Source: Branchiostoma belcheri
Taxonomy: Eukaryota > Chordata > Leptocardii > Amphioxiformes > Branchiostomatidae
DNA length: 64,000 bases
Assembly: GCF_001625305.1 (NCBI RefSeq)
Contig: NW_017802580.1
Coordinates: forward strand, 396,117 to 460,116
Direction: 5' to 3'
The position numbers and the translations under genes were made by a program. The notes under the pieces are model-generated. The model worked only from the letters and a program-made list of their open reading frames with translations, ran no database searches and was not told the DNA's origin. Positions 24,304-56,499 of the stretch are shown here, one piece after another. Position 1 is the stretch's first letter; every line of letters starts with the position of its first letter.

Positions 24304-25515
24304 TCAGGCTTGGGAATGGTCATCGCGGCCGCCCCGCGGCTGGAGTTCGCGAGGTGTCTGCGTGCACACAATACGCCCACGCCTGATGACCAGGTTTGCC
24401 TCTCCCGCTTCTCTTCTTGATTTGAGCTCCTGTCGCAGCTTTCTGTCCGCTTCCCTCTCATTTGGTGTCATATCGGGCACGATGTACACTCTACTCCAGC
24501 GGGTACTGTTTCTTAAGTCTTTCGCTCTTCTGAGGATCTGAGCGCGGCTAGAAGTGTCGTCATTGTCCATTCTGATTAAGAGCGGTCTTGGCTTGTCAGA
24601 GGTCTTTCGTCCCAATCTGTAGGCTGCTTGTACCTTAGGGATGAGGTTAAACTCCTCTTTGGTGATGTCTGTAAAGAGTTTCTTATCACTCAACATGCTG
24701 TCAGTCGCATCGTCCTTCAAGTCCTCTGGCACGTTGAAAACTACGAGGTTCTTGCGCCTCTTCTCCCGCTCAATGTACTCGTCCACCAACTGGACCACCT
24801 CCCTGGAATCTTGAGGAGTGCACGAGGACGACTGAGGGTTAGAAGTACCTGCTACAATCTTGTTGATGGTGCCTGTGAAGCGGCTGAGATTCCTCGTGAC
24901 GTCTGCATAAGATTGCCTTTGCCCTTGACCCTGGGACTGCAAGCTGTTACTGGCACTAGTCAACTTTAAGTCTTTCACTTTGCTTTCGATGCTGACGGCT
25001 ATGGCTGAGGCTGTCTTTTCTGCAATTGATGCTATCATCACTTCATCGTGACGTTTCTCTCTCACTTCATCACTTGTGCAATTAACAGCTTCGGATCGTG
25101 CTCCATCGACAGCTAATGGCTCGCAGGTAGGACAATACCAGTGTAGAGATCGGTACTTAATGAGCGCATTAAGCATTGCTTTAGGCATCTTCATACATGG
25201 TGCACACATCCACTTAAGACATCGTTCACATTCAATTTGATCGTTCTCACCGTGGCGCCTGTCGTCACACTCACCGCTGACATTCTTTCCAACCTCATCT
25301 TCAATGGCGGGGACGGCAGCACTGTTTACCTCCTGATGACAGCTACCTTGGATCGGGTTGGGGGAACTTCCAGCTACATCCTTTGGTCTAGTGAAGGTCG
25401 CAGGTTCCTTGTTGGCAGAGGGAAGGCGCCTACGGTCTACACACCTCCGACACAGTATCAAATCACCCTGACAGTTCTGTCCACCCACACCCCGACAGTC
25501 CTCGCATCTTGGCAT
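24304..25515 (-). CDS. LINE ORF1 protein (zinc finger and nucleic-acid-binding domains), 403 aa
   Basis: The frame is intact. The N-terminus has two cysteine-rich clusters, MPRCEDCRGVGG with CRRCVDRRR (residues 1-30) and a PHD-like finger ECERCLKWMCAPCMKMP with HWYCPTCEP (about 95-135), as in CR1-type ORF1 proteins. A middle serine/glutamine-rich stretch is followed by a charged segment EYIEREKRRKNLVVFNVPED and AYRLGRKTSDKPRPLLIRM, resembling the RRM-like and C-terminal domains of LINE ORF1 proteins. It probably binds element RNA in retrotransposition particles. It is the only intact frame of this element. Confidence 0.82.
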   Translation of the reverse strand: MPRCEDCRGVGGQNCQGDLILCRRCVDRRRLPSANKEPATFTRPKDVAGSSPNPIQGSCHQEVNSAAVPAIEDEVGKNVSGECDDRRHGENDQIECERCLKWMCAPCMKMPKAMLNALIKYRSLHWYCPTCEPLAVDGARSEAVNCTSDEVREKRHDEVMIASIAEKTASAIAVSIESKVKDLKLTSASNSLQSQGQGQRQSYADVTRNLSRFTGTINKIVAGTSNPQSSSCTPQDSREVVQLVDEYIEREKRRKNLVVFNVPEDLKDDATDSMLSDKKLFTDITKEEFNLIPKVQAAYRLGRKTSDKPRPLLIRMDNDDTSSRAQILRRAKDLRNSTRWSRVYIVPDMTPNEREADRKLRQELKSRREAGEANLVIRRGRIVCTQTPRELQPRGGRDDHSQA

Positions 25516-25879
25516 GGTGGACGATTTTTCCCCTTCTCAAATCACGTTAAAAACAAACAAAACACGACAAAAAGTTTCTGCAGTCCGTCAGTAGGCACTT
25601 ATCTTCGTAACCGTGAAACTTGTAGAGGCGGATGGTTCAGTTTGATCAGGATTTTCAGCAGATTCTCAGAAGATTCAGCAGCAGAAAATCAAATAGCAGC
25701 CATCTTGCATGGATTCATATGCAAATCATTTACACTCGTTGTTTTTTTTTACTAAGTATTTTACAAAAAAAAACAGTATTACTTCAAGTGTGTATGTTTT
25801 TATTGTTGTTAGAGCCGACGACTTAAATCTCATTTTAAAATATTAAGATGCCTTTTACCATCCATAACTAGTATAGACC

Positions 25880-46553
<20,674 letters not shown>

Positions 46554-46632
46554 AAAGGCTCACAACAGATGATATTGAAAATAAAATTAAAAGAAAGGCT
46601 CACAACAGATGATATTGAAAATGAAAATAAAA
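46554..46632 (+). terminator. 3' UTR with two poly(A) signals for the channel gene
   Basis: AATAAA occurs at about 46580 and 46626, shortly after the channel stop codon. They lie in two direct copies of a 37-base unit starting AAAGGCTCACAACAGATGAT, so the signal was duplicated together with its surroundings. Confidence 0.6.
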
Positions 46633-48368
46633 AACTATGTAAAAATGCTTTCGTCAGATTCATCGACATTTCATTGCAATTTATTAATTTTTTTACAAAA
46701 TGCTTTTTTATAGTCATCGACATTTGATTGAAATTAAAATCTGTTGATTTCAATACCAAGCAACAGGAACGCAAAAAAATCTGTTGACTTACAACATTAC
46801 TGTATAACAGAGATTAAACATTAATAAATGGGAATAAAGGGGTCAGAAACTACAAAACTTTTGCAAAGTCAGAACGTCCTCCAAAAGGCAATAAGAGGAC
46901 ATAATCTTGATTCATAAAGTCTGTATTAAGAATCACTTTGCAGATGCTCAAGGAAGACATACCAACTTAAGACTCACATAATTTGTGGAAGTAACTTATG
47001 TAAACAGATATCTTTTGAAAACAGAAATTATGATGGAGTTCAGCCATATAGATGGGTTCTTATTAGGTGATTTATTAAGGTCATCTCAGGAACCGATAAA
47101 AGGTGTAAAACTAGACACATCGTAATGCAGAGGTAATGACTAGTACAAGATATATTATAGCCTTATATATAAATTAGCCATTTAGGCAACCTTTCTTACG
47201 TTGCATTGTGCCTGGTGAATTAAAGTGTGCAACCAAATGTGAGGCTTTGAAAGCTGTGTTAGAATCTGCTTTAGTGATTATGATGCTATAATCTGTTATG
47301 ATACAACATGCTTGCTATAGTACGTTGTTGCATTGTAGCAACTTCAGTTATGATATCACTTTAAAAAAAATCTAGGTGTGCTGCTGATGCTCCAAGTAAG
47401 ACGTCCATCTCGAATACTACGAATTGCATGATATCTCTATGTTAGCAAATAATATATATGACATACCATAATTGTAAACAACGTATCTTAATATCTCCAC
47501 CATATCTGTTGATTCTGCTGTATTACTTATACTTTTGATAAACCATGGTAAAAGGAACTACCTACGATTGCTATGGCTACTGTCGCTGGTTGTTTCTTTC
47601 ACATCTGAACAATACACGAAGTCAACAGGGGCCAAGTGCTTTTCTTGACCATTTCATCAACAGAAATGGCTAAAACAACACATAGTGAATGGAAAATTCT
47701 CAATCTACTGTTTAACTACAACTGTAGGTTGCAAACATTAAGATATTAACTACAACTGTAGGTTGCAAACATTAAGATATAATCACAACAATTTTAAGCA
47801 AACAAAACTTTACATGCATGTAACTATTATTTTCTATTTTCTAGTGTATCAACCATAACATGCAGTACATACTGTGTTATAAAAGGCATTCTTTAATATA
47901 ATAATTGACACAACAACTTTCTGCACCCAACCATAATGACAAGAAGGTGAAAAGGGCATCCATCATCATGTGTGAATTAATCATTGCAAATTTGATATCA
48001 ATATTGCAAACTACAATATCATACCCAAGGTCTGCTTCTGCAGGCATCATTCTCTGCATCCACTGGTATTCTCCATACCCAACTTGGTTATTATAGTTAA
48101 TTAAGTAATACATTCATGTGCATTGATAAAGGTTCAAAGACATCGCGATCATGACATACAGGAGCCGCCATTCATTATTGACAAGGACCTGTCAGGTATC
48201 AAATTTGATGGATGGATGGAGGTTTAAAAACTGTCAGTGTTCAAAATCTACCCAGATGCTTGAATAACTGTTGTTTCCTGATCCGCTATTCTTATTTTAT
48301 ACCCCTTGTTTCTTCATAATATAAAAGAAAAGTAGAAACATTTAAAATGTTTTCCATGGTAGAAAGCT
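46633..48368. other. Intergenic region between convergent channel and MAM genes
   Basis: AT-rich, with no gene supported. A 35-base unit with ACTACAACTGTAGGTTGCAAA is present twice in tandem at 47715-47782. The 3' UTRs of both converging genes must lie here. Confidence 0.5.
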
Positions 48369-51300
48369 TCATGGTGTTTCGGTGTACGGTGGAGGTGGGT
48401 CTGAGAGATAGCTCTGTTGTTCAAGCTCCATACAGTCCTGCATGTGATGTTGACCTGTATGACTTGGCTGAATTGGATTGGTGATGGGTTCACTGTACAA
48501 AAGTATAATTGTATAGGACAGTTTTGATTGTGACATAAGTACGTCGATTGGAGTATAATTAGAGTCGCAAGTTTAGTTGGTACATGTACATAAAGTACAT
48601 GTAGCAATGTCATGGACTACTTTTTTTTTTAACTCGGGCTGACAGTAACAAGGCAATGAATGTCTGGAAGCTTCATTTTAACAGTAATATTATTTTTCGC
48701 CAGATATAAGGCTTCCCCTTTTTGCATTGTTTTGTTGGTCATTTTAGTGGTTTCTATGAATGTGTATCCTCTAAGATAGACACCACTAAAGCACCACTAA
48801 AGTTAATAAAATACTTACCCTTCATTGAGTTGCCTGGATTTCCTTTGATATAAGAATACTGATACTCCAACTACTAATAAAACAATTGCAATTACAGCAC
48901 TGATACTGATAGCAATCATGGGCACCATCCGACTCTTCTTCTGTCCTGTCCCTGAAAGAGGAATTGTATTATTAATGTGGATGCATTCCTATCTTGTATT
49001 CTCACTCAAACATTTCAGGTCATTTGATTCACTGTTTAAATTTGGATCCTAGGAATACTAGGCGAAGCTTATTTTCTGATTAATAAAAATAAAAATAACT
49101 GGCGTTCTTTGCTTTACAGAAAAAGATAGTGATTCAGAACTTTGCACCCCTGTAGGAAAATTAAGGTGTTGAGATTTTGTGTGAGATACAAAGATGTGCT
49201 TATGTGCTTTGCAAATAAATAACACTAGAATAAACTTAGTCAAAATCAGAAAGTGATAGCTGGTTGACATTCTGCCTGTTTTGAAAACGGTACAAAATGA
49301 AAGTAGATCTTTATGACTTAACACTGAGTCAAGGTACATGTATGTACCACAAGGGCCTGTGCAATACATTGTCTACAAAGGTAATATTTGCAAAGCAAAT
49401 GCATTATGTTAGCCTTCTTATAGACTAGCCTAATTAACTACTGTTTATTCTTACTCAAATACATTTTATGACCAGTCCTGCCAACTTGGTACATGATGTA
49501 AACCAACATCACATGGTGTCTGCTATAGCACCAGTTACTATGGTGACAGACATCTGGTCCAGGTCATTGACCTTGTGTGTGCAATTGTGATTTAATGGAC
49601 TGCTTAACGATGGTATTTTCCTCACCTAGGTAACATTCTCTGGCAAACGACAGGTCGTCAATGGCAATATCTCCTCTCTCATGTCCCACCACAGTTGCCT
49701 CTATCAGCACCTTTTGTGACCGGGAGGGGAAAAAACAAAGAACACCAGAAGATAACCACATAATACTTGGTAAACACCTTTCCAATAAGATTTGTTATCA
49801 TATAATCTAATATTGTCCTACTATGTCTCATTTAACTACTTAGCTTAAGTTGATTATATGGATGTACATCAAACCTTATGCTCGTAATAAAAACTGATAC
49901 TGCATTTATAATGTGTTATAATATAGGGGTGTATATTTCGCCTGTCTCGTCCGTTGCATTTTGTAATTTGTGTACGCAAACGTTTTTGCAAGTCAGGGAG
50001 TTGTATCTTTGCTGTAAGTTTTGCTTGTTGGTGTCACGAATATATGAATAATAATAGTAAATACATACAAGCTTTAGATCTTTATATACTTTCAAAGTTA
50101 TACATACTAGTATAAGAAGAAGTAAGTCAGATTGAATGGTCGGTACCTGGTATTGGTTAGTGCTACTAACATCAATTGAAGCAAAGAGCCACTGAAAGCC
50201 CTGATCTCCGGTCGTCCTCCACAACTCTTGGATACTGTCAGATGTCAGATCTCTTTTTGAGACAATCAGACTGCCAACTCCTGTCCCAAACATGTGGTAA
50301 TATAGACGGAACTACATAAAAATACAATCAAGTCATGTGAGTTTGGACTGTGGCATATTATTTCACATAATAGGGAAGACATTAACAAATACGTTGTTTT
50401 TTCGTGAAAAGTATGAAGTTATACAGCACGGGATGCAGTTGACATCGTTCTTAGTTTGTATTCTAAATTTCTTAAGTCAAATATTATTGTGAGCTATGGG
50501 TGTTAAGGAGTTTGAAACAATGGTTTAACGCCTTGCAGTATCATACCTTAACTTAAGATATCTACCACAACCCTAACTTACTTATGGACCAGCGTCTTTC
50601 TCACCTTGCACATGTCCGACGCAGGCAAACTGTGGCTTTCCAGTCGTGCTCTGTGGTCACTTGGATACCCTGTAGAGTCTATGAAGGCGTAATGTCCTGA
50701 CAAGTTCATAAGAAAAATAAAATAAAGCTTCCATCAATACGCTTAACAAACAATATAAGCAAGCCTCTACTTTCCTACTTTCATGACCCGTCGTCCTATT
50801 TGTTGTTGTTGGCGGAAAATGTGATTTGAAATGTATTTGACCATTTTTTTCTATAAATTCAAATCTGTAAATATTTGTTTTGAGCGGTATGCAACAGAAT
50901 CTCACGTGTTCCCAATTTTGTTTTGATGCAAGCATTACCACAACAGACTGGTACTATGTCATTGCAGGAGTTAGGTAGAAGTACAGTAGATACCCCTTGC
51001 GTTGTCTTTGGTGTGATCTGTCTGTGGGCCTGTGTAGGACGTGTCTGTTGACCCTTGACCGCGCTGAAAGTCAAAGTTGTCCTGATCGCTCTGCGTCCAA
51101 TTGCAGAAATTTGTCTCAAAGTCACAACGGCCAGAATCTGATCAGGAATACCCAAGTCTGATGTAAGTACGAGTAAATTTTCTTTGATCGATGTCAACAT
51201 TGCAGTATTATTGCACATTCTGCACTAATATCTTTGCTTATGATGGTTGTATTGTGTGATCATCAACACGTCAGCTGCAGTAGTTTTTTTTTTCTTTTGA

Positions 51301-54300
51301 TTTGATTGTCCTTTGCTACTTGTCAATTCACCAATGTATGATATGATTTCATGTATTCTCATATTGGTAAATATCATTAGTTTTGACATGCCTATGAGGC
51401 CATATCTATATGATAAAACTCACCGTAGTTACAATCATTCTCATCTGACCCATCCAAACAGTTGTGATTGAAGTCGCACTGATGTTCCTTGGAAACACAC
51501 TCACCGCTATCACACGTAAATGTTGGTCCAGTCAGAAGGCACGTGTTTCCTGTGTAAGTACAATTCAGTCAAATCACCTTTCGGTCACATCTGGTTAGAT
51601 GTTGATCGACCAGATCGTGATATAGTAACCACAATGAATTGAGTTTCCAAAAGAATGTTTAATCATTGCCTACAGGATCAATTTAAAAACAGTAATGTGT
51701 CTGGTGAGTCTGCAGCTAATAGCCTAAGGCCTTGTATATACCGTACATACATTTAAAAATATTTTTGCACTACAACTTGCAGTGGTTTATGTACACGTTC
51801 TCCTGTAATTACTGTAATTAATGAATAATACCTTCCATCTGACAGCCAGGAGTTAGTGATATGTCATCCACCGCAATGTGGCCTGAGTGCGATGATCCAA
51901 TTGTACCTTCAAAAAGGACCTATCCTCGCAAATTAAATCAAATTACTAGACCAAGGACCATCTTAACATTACAACTTACCATAATGACAACTGACTTGTC
52001 CCAAATAGTATATTTCAATATTAAAGATTTAATCATGTGGTAGTAGGATATGTTTATGCCAGGAAAACTTTTAACAACTTCAACATAAAATCACGTAAGA
52101 ACATCCCACGAAGCCCATTTTTGGCCTTGACAATGCCCATCACTACGACAACGTGTCTGCTAAAAATCGTGAACCTCGGATCATGCCTTCAAAATTTATC
52201 GTGCATAATCTGCCAAACAGTGCCAAAACGATTTCATAGCCTTCTTGTCGAAGGCAAAAATAGAAAGAAATTTAACATATTTCACCTGGAATGAAACATC
52301 GGAGCGTATATCAACTGCTTCCCTTTCCCATGCTGCAGCAGGCGCATATCCCCCCCCCCCCATAGCCGTGTCTTCCCATTGATGTCGCTGATGTACAACG
52401 TTAACTTGCCAACGTCTCTGCCAGACATGAAGTGGTAGAATCGGATCTAGGTGGAAAGGGGTCACAAATCTTAAGACACTTTATTCTCTAAACATTTTTT
52501 GTTTAATTTTTTTTTTAATATGGTATATCTAAAACTCAGGAAATTGATATAAATCCAGTAGGAAATTTTCTTTCGATGAACTCAAAGCTCATTGGAGTAT
52601 AGGTATACTTATATCACTACTGAACTGATGGTATAAAGTTCCAGTAGTGGCATATGATGTTGCAAATAACATAATACATTGTTGACCAATGGCCATGCCT
52701 AACTATAGCACTTAAGACAAGTGCATGTGACAATAAAAGTGCCATCCAGCTTTAAAGTTAATATACTGATACTTACTACGCAACTTCCACTGCCTGTAGG
52801 TTTGAATGGTTGAGGTAATACTATCCTCGCTATGTCGTCCTGTTTTCTGGGGATCCTGGCGTCCATGTAGAGAAAGAATCCATCTAACGAGTTATAACAA
52901 TAAAAAGGTAATAGAAGATTTTAACTCCCTGGGAATTCGAAGAATTTTAAAATGTACTGTTCCTCAACTAGATGGACACTATCCTTACCAGAGAATGTAA
53001 GAGACACTTTTTCTAGTACATTGTTGATGCAGAAACTAAATTGAAAAAGATCTGTCCTCAAACCTTGGTCTCCGTTGTGATCTTGTTGGTTGAAGGTGGC
53101 CTCATGTCCTCTCAGACGAGTCCAATCAAAATCGTCATTTGTTGGCTGGATCCAGTCGCACAGGCCATATTGGAAGTTGCACTTTCCAGGAAAAAGAGCT
53201 GTAAAGATATGAAACATGTGTAATGGGATTGGTAATTTTAAAAAGGAAATGATTTCGACTAATGCTATATCTAGTGACTGCATACATGTATCTAGCACAC
53301 CATCGGTTAGCCATTATATTGTATATACTGTATTGTATTGCATTGTATTGTATATATTCACTTACTACAATTGGTTTCATCGCTGTTGTCTCGGCAGTTT
53401 GATGTTAAGTCACAGTCAAGTCCAGACGAAATGCAGTCATCATTAGAACAGGTGAATTCATTATATTGGCATTCCTTTTGATATCCTGTACAGAGGAAAG
53501 AGAATTCCATTTAGCATATATAATGTTTTGTGCGCATAATTCCTGCCAACAATTGATTGAATCCTAAAATAGATAGCTTATCTTAATAGAAGCATCCACA
53601 AAAGTAATACTATACCGGGTTAAGATGATGATTTTTTAATTATTTTTAAAGATAATGAGACTGATTGTGCTCATAAGGTGATGAAGACCAAGTAGCTTAT
53701 GATATTACACGTACTACAATGCACTATTGGCCAATTTGAGATACATAGATGTTAGATATACTATCTTTGTGCTTACACTAGAAAATATCTGATTAAATCT
53801 TACCACTGCAAGCCACAACTACATCGTTTGCATGTGTGCAGTTGCCGGTATTTCCCCATCCGTTGTTAGAACAACCGGTGACATTGTTTTCAGTTCCTGC
53901 ACAGACGACGTTGCTTAGAAGAATGGGTGTACCGCTATCTCCTGGCAAATTATTTGTCCTGGAATCGCCCTCCATGTACCCAAGCTGTCGGCACGCCATT
54001 GTGGAAGTCGCTTGGGTCCATCCCATGTCGCAAATTGTCCCCCAACGGCTGTTATGGAAGATTTCCAGTCTTCCCTCGTAGAAGGAGTTTGCAACGTAGA
54101 TGATTCGCAATGATCCTTCCTCTGTCGAAAGACATCGGTGAGGGCCAATGGACGTATTCAAAACACAAATCAGTTGAGGACACAGGGAGTCAATGAGAGA
54201 TTTCAGTAGAGTACTGATTTATTGTAACTTTTAAGGGAAAATAAAATCTATGTCAACTGTGTATAGTGATGGGTTGCAATTTCTTCATAAATATTTCACT

Positions 54301-56499
54301 CACCTTAGAGGTCTTATAGAATGGGGAATATTGGAAAGGTGCAATCTATGTAAAAACAAGGAGGCTCAATTGAAACACCCTTGCTCATCAGGCCGGGCTA
54401 AGAATAAGGCTAAGAAGAACATAGTAATAAACTTCATGAATACAATTGATTAATTACCTTCTTTAAAACATCCGGATGAAAAGATTATGTCATCAATGCC
54501 GATGTCACCATAGTCTCCAGTGCCACGCCAACCTTCGATGATAACCTAAAACATGAGACATTAAGGCCAAGTTGAAATTTTACACGCTAACTACAATTGT
54601 GCCTTAATTTTCAATCAGGGTGGCGTCTTGTTATTGTCACGTTTTCAAACAATTAATCTAAGAGGATATAGTGACACAGCTGTATGTACTATAACGTGTA
54701 CATTCAAGAATCAATCAATCGCCATCAGGGTCTGATGCATGGATACTGCAGACATGCATGGGTTTCGCCAGGTGGATCTACTCTCGGAGGGGACCCTCCA
54801 GCCAGTTCTAGTGACGTCAGAACCAGTGACGTGTATAGAAGAACCGGTCTTTCCACCTTCCTCTTGGCAACCTCTTGGACATTTTCGATGTCATCAGTGG
54901 AATTAAAGGGTACCTCATCGAAATGTTCACTCATTTTAGTGCAAAAGATATAGTGGGGATTTTCAATATTTATCTTAATCATTTACTTGAAACTAGGACA
55001 GTCAACCGATACCTGAAACGACTGTGGTCCTGGCAACATTATCTGTTGTTCTTTCCACACATCACCATAGTCCCTAAAGTCTGTCCACAGGAGTGACTCA
55101 CTGTTGTCCCAATAGCCCCGTTTGTAAACGGCAAGATGACCAATGGTGGATCCGTCCATGTGAAAATGTAGTGTCATCTAAATGTAAAGATCAATAGCAA
55201 TTAAGTCGCATCAGCATATATAACGCATTTTCGTAATTTAAACTGAAAAGATGTACTATAATCAAGGAATTCAGAACGTAGAAATTAAAAAGTCTTATAT
55301 TAACCAATAAATATATTCTGATTGACTATCAACAACCATGGTCAGGAGAAAACTAGCAGCAGGTTTGAAACCCTTTATTCATTTACCATTGCGGAATGCC
55401 AATGGAAACTAGCTATATATATAGCAACGTGTTTGGAAATCCCGCATGTATTTGCATCCAAACCTTATATATTTAAATGGCGGATTGGTAAGATAAGGAA
55501 GATTGTTGCAGAAGTATTCAGACGTACCTTGCACTCTTCTGATGCTGATGGTGTGATGACGGGTCCTATGATTCTTGCTATTTCATCTATCCGTCTTGGT
55601 GCTGATGTTTCTATGAACATGTAATGTCCTGTCTCTGGGGGTAATAATGATGCATCAATTAATTAAGAAAATTTTTCAAAATTTTTATTCCAAACCACTG
55701 TTACTTATATATGAACTTCACTTGTTTAAATGCGTTTACAGTTTTTTCAGAAACCTTGAGACCTTGAGTTTTAGTATTCAAAAAAAATATTTCGTAGGTG
55801 TTTTATGTATGTTTCCCAGAAGTATATGTAAAGCTTCAATTCATGCTGCGAATCTACGTACAATACAACACAGTGCTACTATATAAGTTTAAGTAAAGTT
55901 TTGATAATCTTGGCATCTAAGAAATCGGACGACTCTCACCCACCATTGCCATAAGTGTGGTCCGTTCGTGGACCTGTTCGAAAGCCTGACGGTCCACTTT
56001 TACGGGTCCAGTCAAAGTCGTCATCGTGCATCTGGGCCCAGAAACACGGCTTCTCATCTTCAAAGTTACAGGGAAGGGGATGTTCAATGACTATAGGAAA
56101 ACAGCATAATTGCATCAGTTGTGATTTTAGCCATTGTAGCCATATCCGTAAAGTCTCGTGTGAATAAGGTCACGTGTCTGTAATCGTAACTCTCGCGAGA
56201 TTACGTTTTGAAGTGATTGGTCATTATTAATCATCCCGAAGAAGGCAACAGTAGTCGTTGAAAATTTTATCTTTGTGTAATGATCCTTGTGTTCGAATAA
56301 ATTTTAACCTTTTACTATGATAATGACTACCAACACAGATGAACTTTCATGATATGAGGAAGGGTTTTTCTGAATAAGTAAAAATCATACGTACAATGTC
56401 CCTCCACAAGTCTTTGAGAGTTCTGCGCATCGGTTGTGACTTGTAGAAGTTCCGTGACGATTACAAGCACATTGAAGGTTTGTACTGGTGGTATCATGG
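48369..56499 (-). CDS. MAM-SRCR-LDLa-MAM-LDLa-MAM type I membrane protein (5' end uncertain)
   Basis: Eighteen exons on the minus strand: 56499-56395, 56090-55944, 55634-55528, 55177-55013, 54545-54458, 54121-53804, 53485-53366, 53198-53064, 52883-52777, 52446-52286, 51919-51832, 51549-51424, 51137-50994, 50696-50605, 50311-50147, 49710-49626, 48951-48819, 48462-48369. Phases match except at the poly-G tract in 52446-52286. Module order: linker, MAM1, SRCR, LDLa, MAM2, LDLa, MAM3, transmembrane helix ([19 protein letters not shown]), tail with [11 protein letters not shown]. About 792 residues are visible. It is a cell-surface adhesion or recognition protein by domain content; ligand unknown. 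The first exon has an acceptor, so a signal-peptide exon must lie upstream. The last exon uses a weak AAG acceptor and is the least certain. Confidence 0.85.
52286..52446 (-). CDS. MAM2 third exon with an out-of-frame poly-G tract
   Basis: By homology with exons 55177-55013 and 50311-50147 (both 165 nt, phase 0 in and out) this exon should be a multiple of three, but it is 161 nt. The left part reads [20 protein letters not shown] and ends TRLW; after twelve G the MAM sequence resumes in another frame as [18 protein letters not shown]. Thirteen or ten G would restore it. A sequencing or allele length error is the likely cause; a true null allele is the alternative. Confidence 0.8.
53804..54121 (-). 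CDS. SRCR domain exon of the MAM gene
   Basis: One exon, phase 1 on both sides, 105 residues: [83 protein letters not shown]. Six cysteines in group A-like spacing. A single-exon SRCR contrasts with the split SRCR of the gene at 1154-4144. Confidence 0.92.

Larger units (their letters stand above)
20860..25755 (-). mobile_element. CR1-like LINE, nearly full length but inactive
   Basis: Read on the minus strand, this shows a 5' UTR (about 25755-25516), ORF1 (25515-24304), a 51-base spacer, ORF2 with endonuclease and reverse transcriptase (24252 to 21320) and a 3' UTR of tandem repeats. ORF2 has a frameshift near 23320-23430, an apparent deletion inside the endonuclease, and an assembly gap with a flanking duplication. 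The two-ORF layout, with a PHD/zinc-finger-like ORF1, fits the CR1 clade of non-LTR elements. It ends only about 125 bases upstream of the start codon of the plus-strand channel gene. Confidence 0.85.

Noticed and set aside
24161-25755. Plus-strand frames within the LINE, including one of 172 residues
   Set aside because: Antisense shadows of LINE ORF1.
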